Assembly (NCBI GenBank): GCA_947177935.1
Contig: CAMWWG010000085.1
Coordinates: 1 to 5,409, forward strand
DNA length: 5,409 bases
Direction of reading: 5' to 3'
Origin: an uncultured Ruminococcus sp.
Lineage (GTDB): Bacteria > Bacillota > Clostridia > Oscillospirales > Ruminococcaceae
Positions 5,157 through 5,409 of the stretch are shown one piece after another. The translations under genes were made by a program, and so were the position numbers. Within the stretch, counting starts at the first letter, position 1, and each line of letters starts with the position of its first letter. The notes under the pieces were generated by a model that was not told where the DNA came from, searched no databases, and worked only from the letters and a program-made list of their open reading frames with translations.

Positions 5157-5333
5157 ATGGACTGGTATGCGATATATCAACAATTTTTGATAACTATGAA
5201 AGAAAATCATTTGACGCATGATGTTGGCTGTCAGCAGCAGCTATTTCAGATTCTGGAGCAAATGGATTATGATCCAAATTTTGAAATTGACTGGAACAGG
5301 ATAGAACAGCTAGAAAAAGAATTTGCTGATTAA
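5157..5333 (+). CDS. Small acidic protein of unknown function (58 aa)
   Basis: I do not recognise this protein. It has an ATG at 5157 preceded by AGAGGG (5145-5150) at 6 nt, an uninterrupted 58-codon frame to TAA at 5331-5333, and an intrinsic terminator 10 nt later, which together support a real gene. It begins MDWYAIYQQF and ends EQLEKEFAD. It has 12 Asp/Glu against 3 Lys/Arg, so it is strongly acidic. It is rich in Gln, has one Cys (C25) and two Trp (W3, W46), and has no signal peptide or membrane segment. Two predicted helices (about 3-16 and 24-37) and a C-terminal charged helix (about 46-57) are plausible. It begins 12 nt after the tRNA terminator T tract, and no good promoter is seen between, so expression may rely on read-through. 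Its codons look more AT-rich than those of fakA. Acidic anti-DNA-binding, antitoxin-like or adaptor roles are possible but unsupported. Confidence 0.7.
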   Translation: MDWYAIYQQFLITMKENHLTHDVGCQQQLFQILEQMDYDPNFEIDWNRIEQLEKEFAD

Positions 5334-5342
5334 TTTATTTAC

Positions 5343-5384
5343 AAAAAAATCTGTCGGTTATTCCGGCAGATCTTTTTGTTTTTT
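5343..5384 (+). terminator. Intrinsic terminator after the small acidic gene, possibly bidirectional
   Basis: The stem ATCTGTCGG (5349-5357) pairs with CCGGCAGAT (5363-5371) over 9 bp with one U-G and a TTATT loop, followed by CTTTTTGTTTTTT (5372-5384). An A tract at 5343-5349 precedes it, so it could also stop a converging transcript from the right. The remaining 25 bases to the window edge are AT-rich with no feature seen. Confidence 0.9.
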
Positions 5385-5409
5385 AAAATTATTTATTAAA
5401 GCTTTAGAG

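Noticed and set aside
5010..5219. 69-codon minus-strand frame
   Set aside because: It crosses tRNA-Gly, the perfect terminator stem and the start of the small acidic gene, so it cannot be a real gene alongside these.
1..5409. CRISPR array, insertion sequence, toxin-antitoxin or defence cassette
   Set aside because: No spaced repeats of the right size, no transposase or nuclease motifs, and no paired small genes were found on either strand.

Overview
The window looks like chromosomal DNA of an anaerobic Gram-positive member of the Clostridia, most likely a Ruminococcus-like gut bacterium (Oscillospiraceae). The evidence is a type I dockerin module at the left edge (typical of cellulosome-forming or related polysaccharide-degrading Clostridia), the Firmicutes gene order Asp23-family protein - FakA/YloV - RecG, very AT-rich intergenic DNA with textbook TTGACA/TATAAT-type promoters, and AGGAGG-type ribosome binding sites. 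The genus is inferred, not proven.

Layout, all on the + strand. (1) 1-233: the 3' end of a dockerin-bearing protein, cut by the window edge. (2) 234-394: AT-rich gap with a strong extended -10 promoter (265-293) and a leader of about 95 nt. (3) 395-2443: an Asp23/Gls24 (YloU) family gene followed after 39 nt by fakA, the kinase subunit of fatty acid kinase; a hairpin with flanking A and T tracts (2461-2515) follows. (4) 2546-4576: recG, branch-migration helicase, full length, start corrected to an ATG two codons inside the longest frame. (5) 4577-4765: AT-rich gap with a 10-bp inverted repeat across the recG stop, a near-consensus stable-RNA promoter (4665-4693) and a short structured leader. 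(6) 4766-5079: four tRNA genes, Val(TAC)-Asp(GTC)-Phe(GAA)-Gly(GCC), closed by a perfect-stem terminator (5110-5144). (7) 5157-5333: a 58-codon acidic small protein gene of unknown function with its own RBS and terminator (5343-5384).

The middle block matches the yloU-yloV-(sdaAB-sdaAA)-recG-fapR-plsX neighbourhood known from Bacillus, here without the serine dehydratase genes between yloV and recG and without fapR-plsX after recG. FakA phosphorylates fatty acids presented by a FakB (DegV family) partner; no fakB lies in the window. RecG and the tRNA operon are housekeeping functions.

Most of the window is ordinary core genome. I do not see a clearly novel system. The best leads are a possible 56-bp insertion bounded by 8-bp direct repeats between the tRNA promoter and the first tRNA, the unrecognised small acidic protein, a dockerin with a non-canonical first calcium loop, and the arrangement of a terminator-like hairpin with no visible promoter between fakA and recG.
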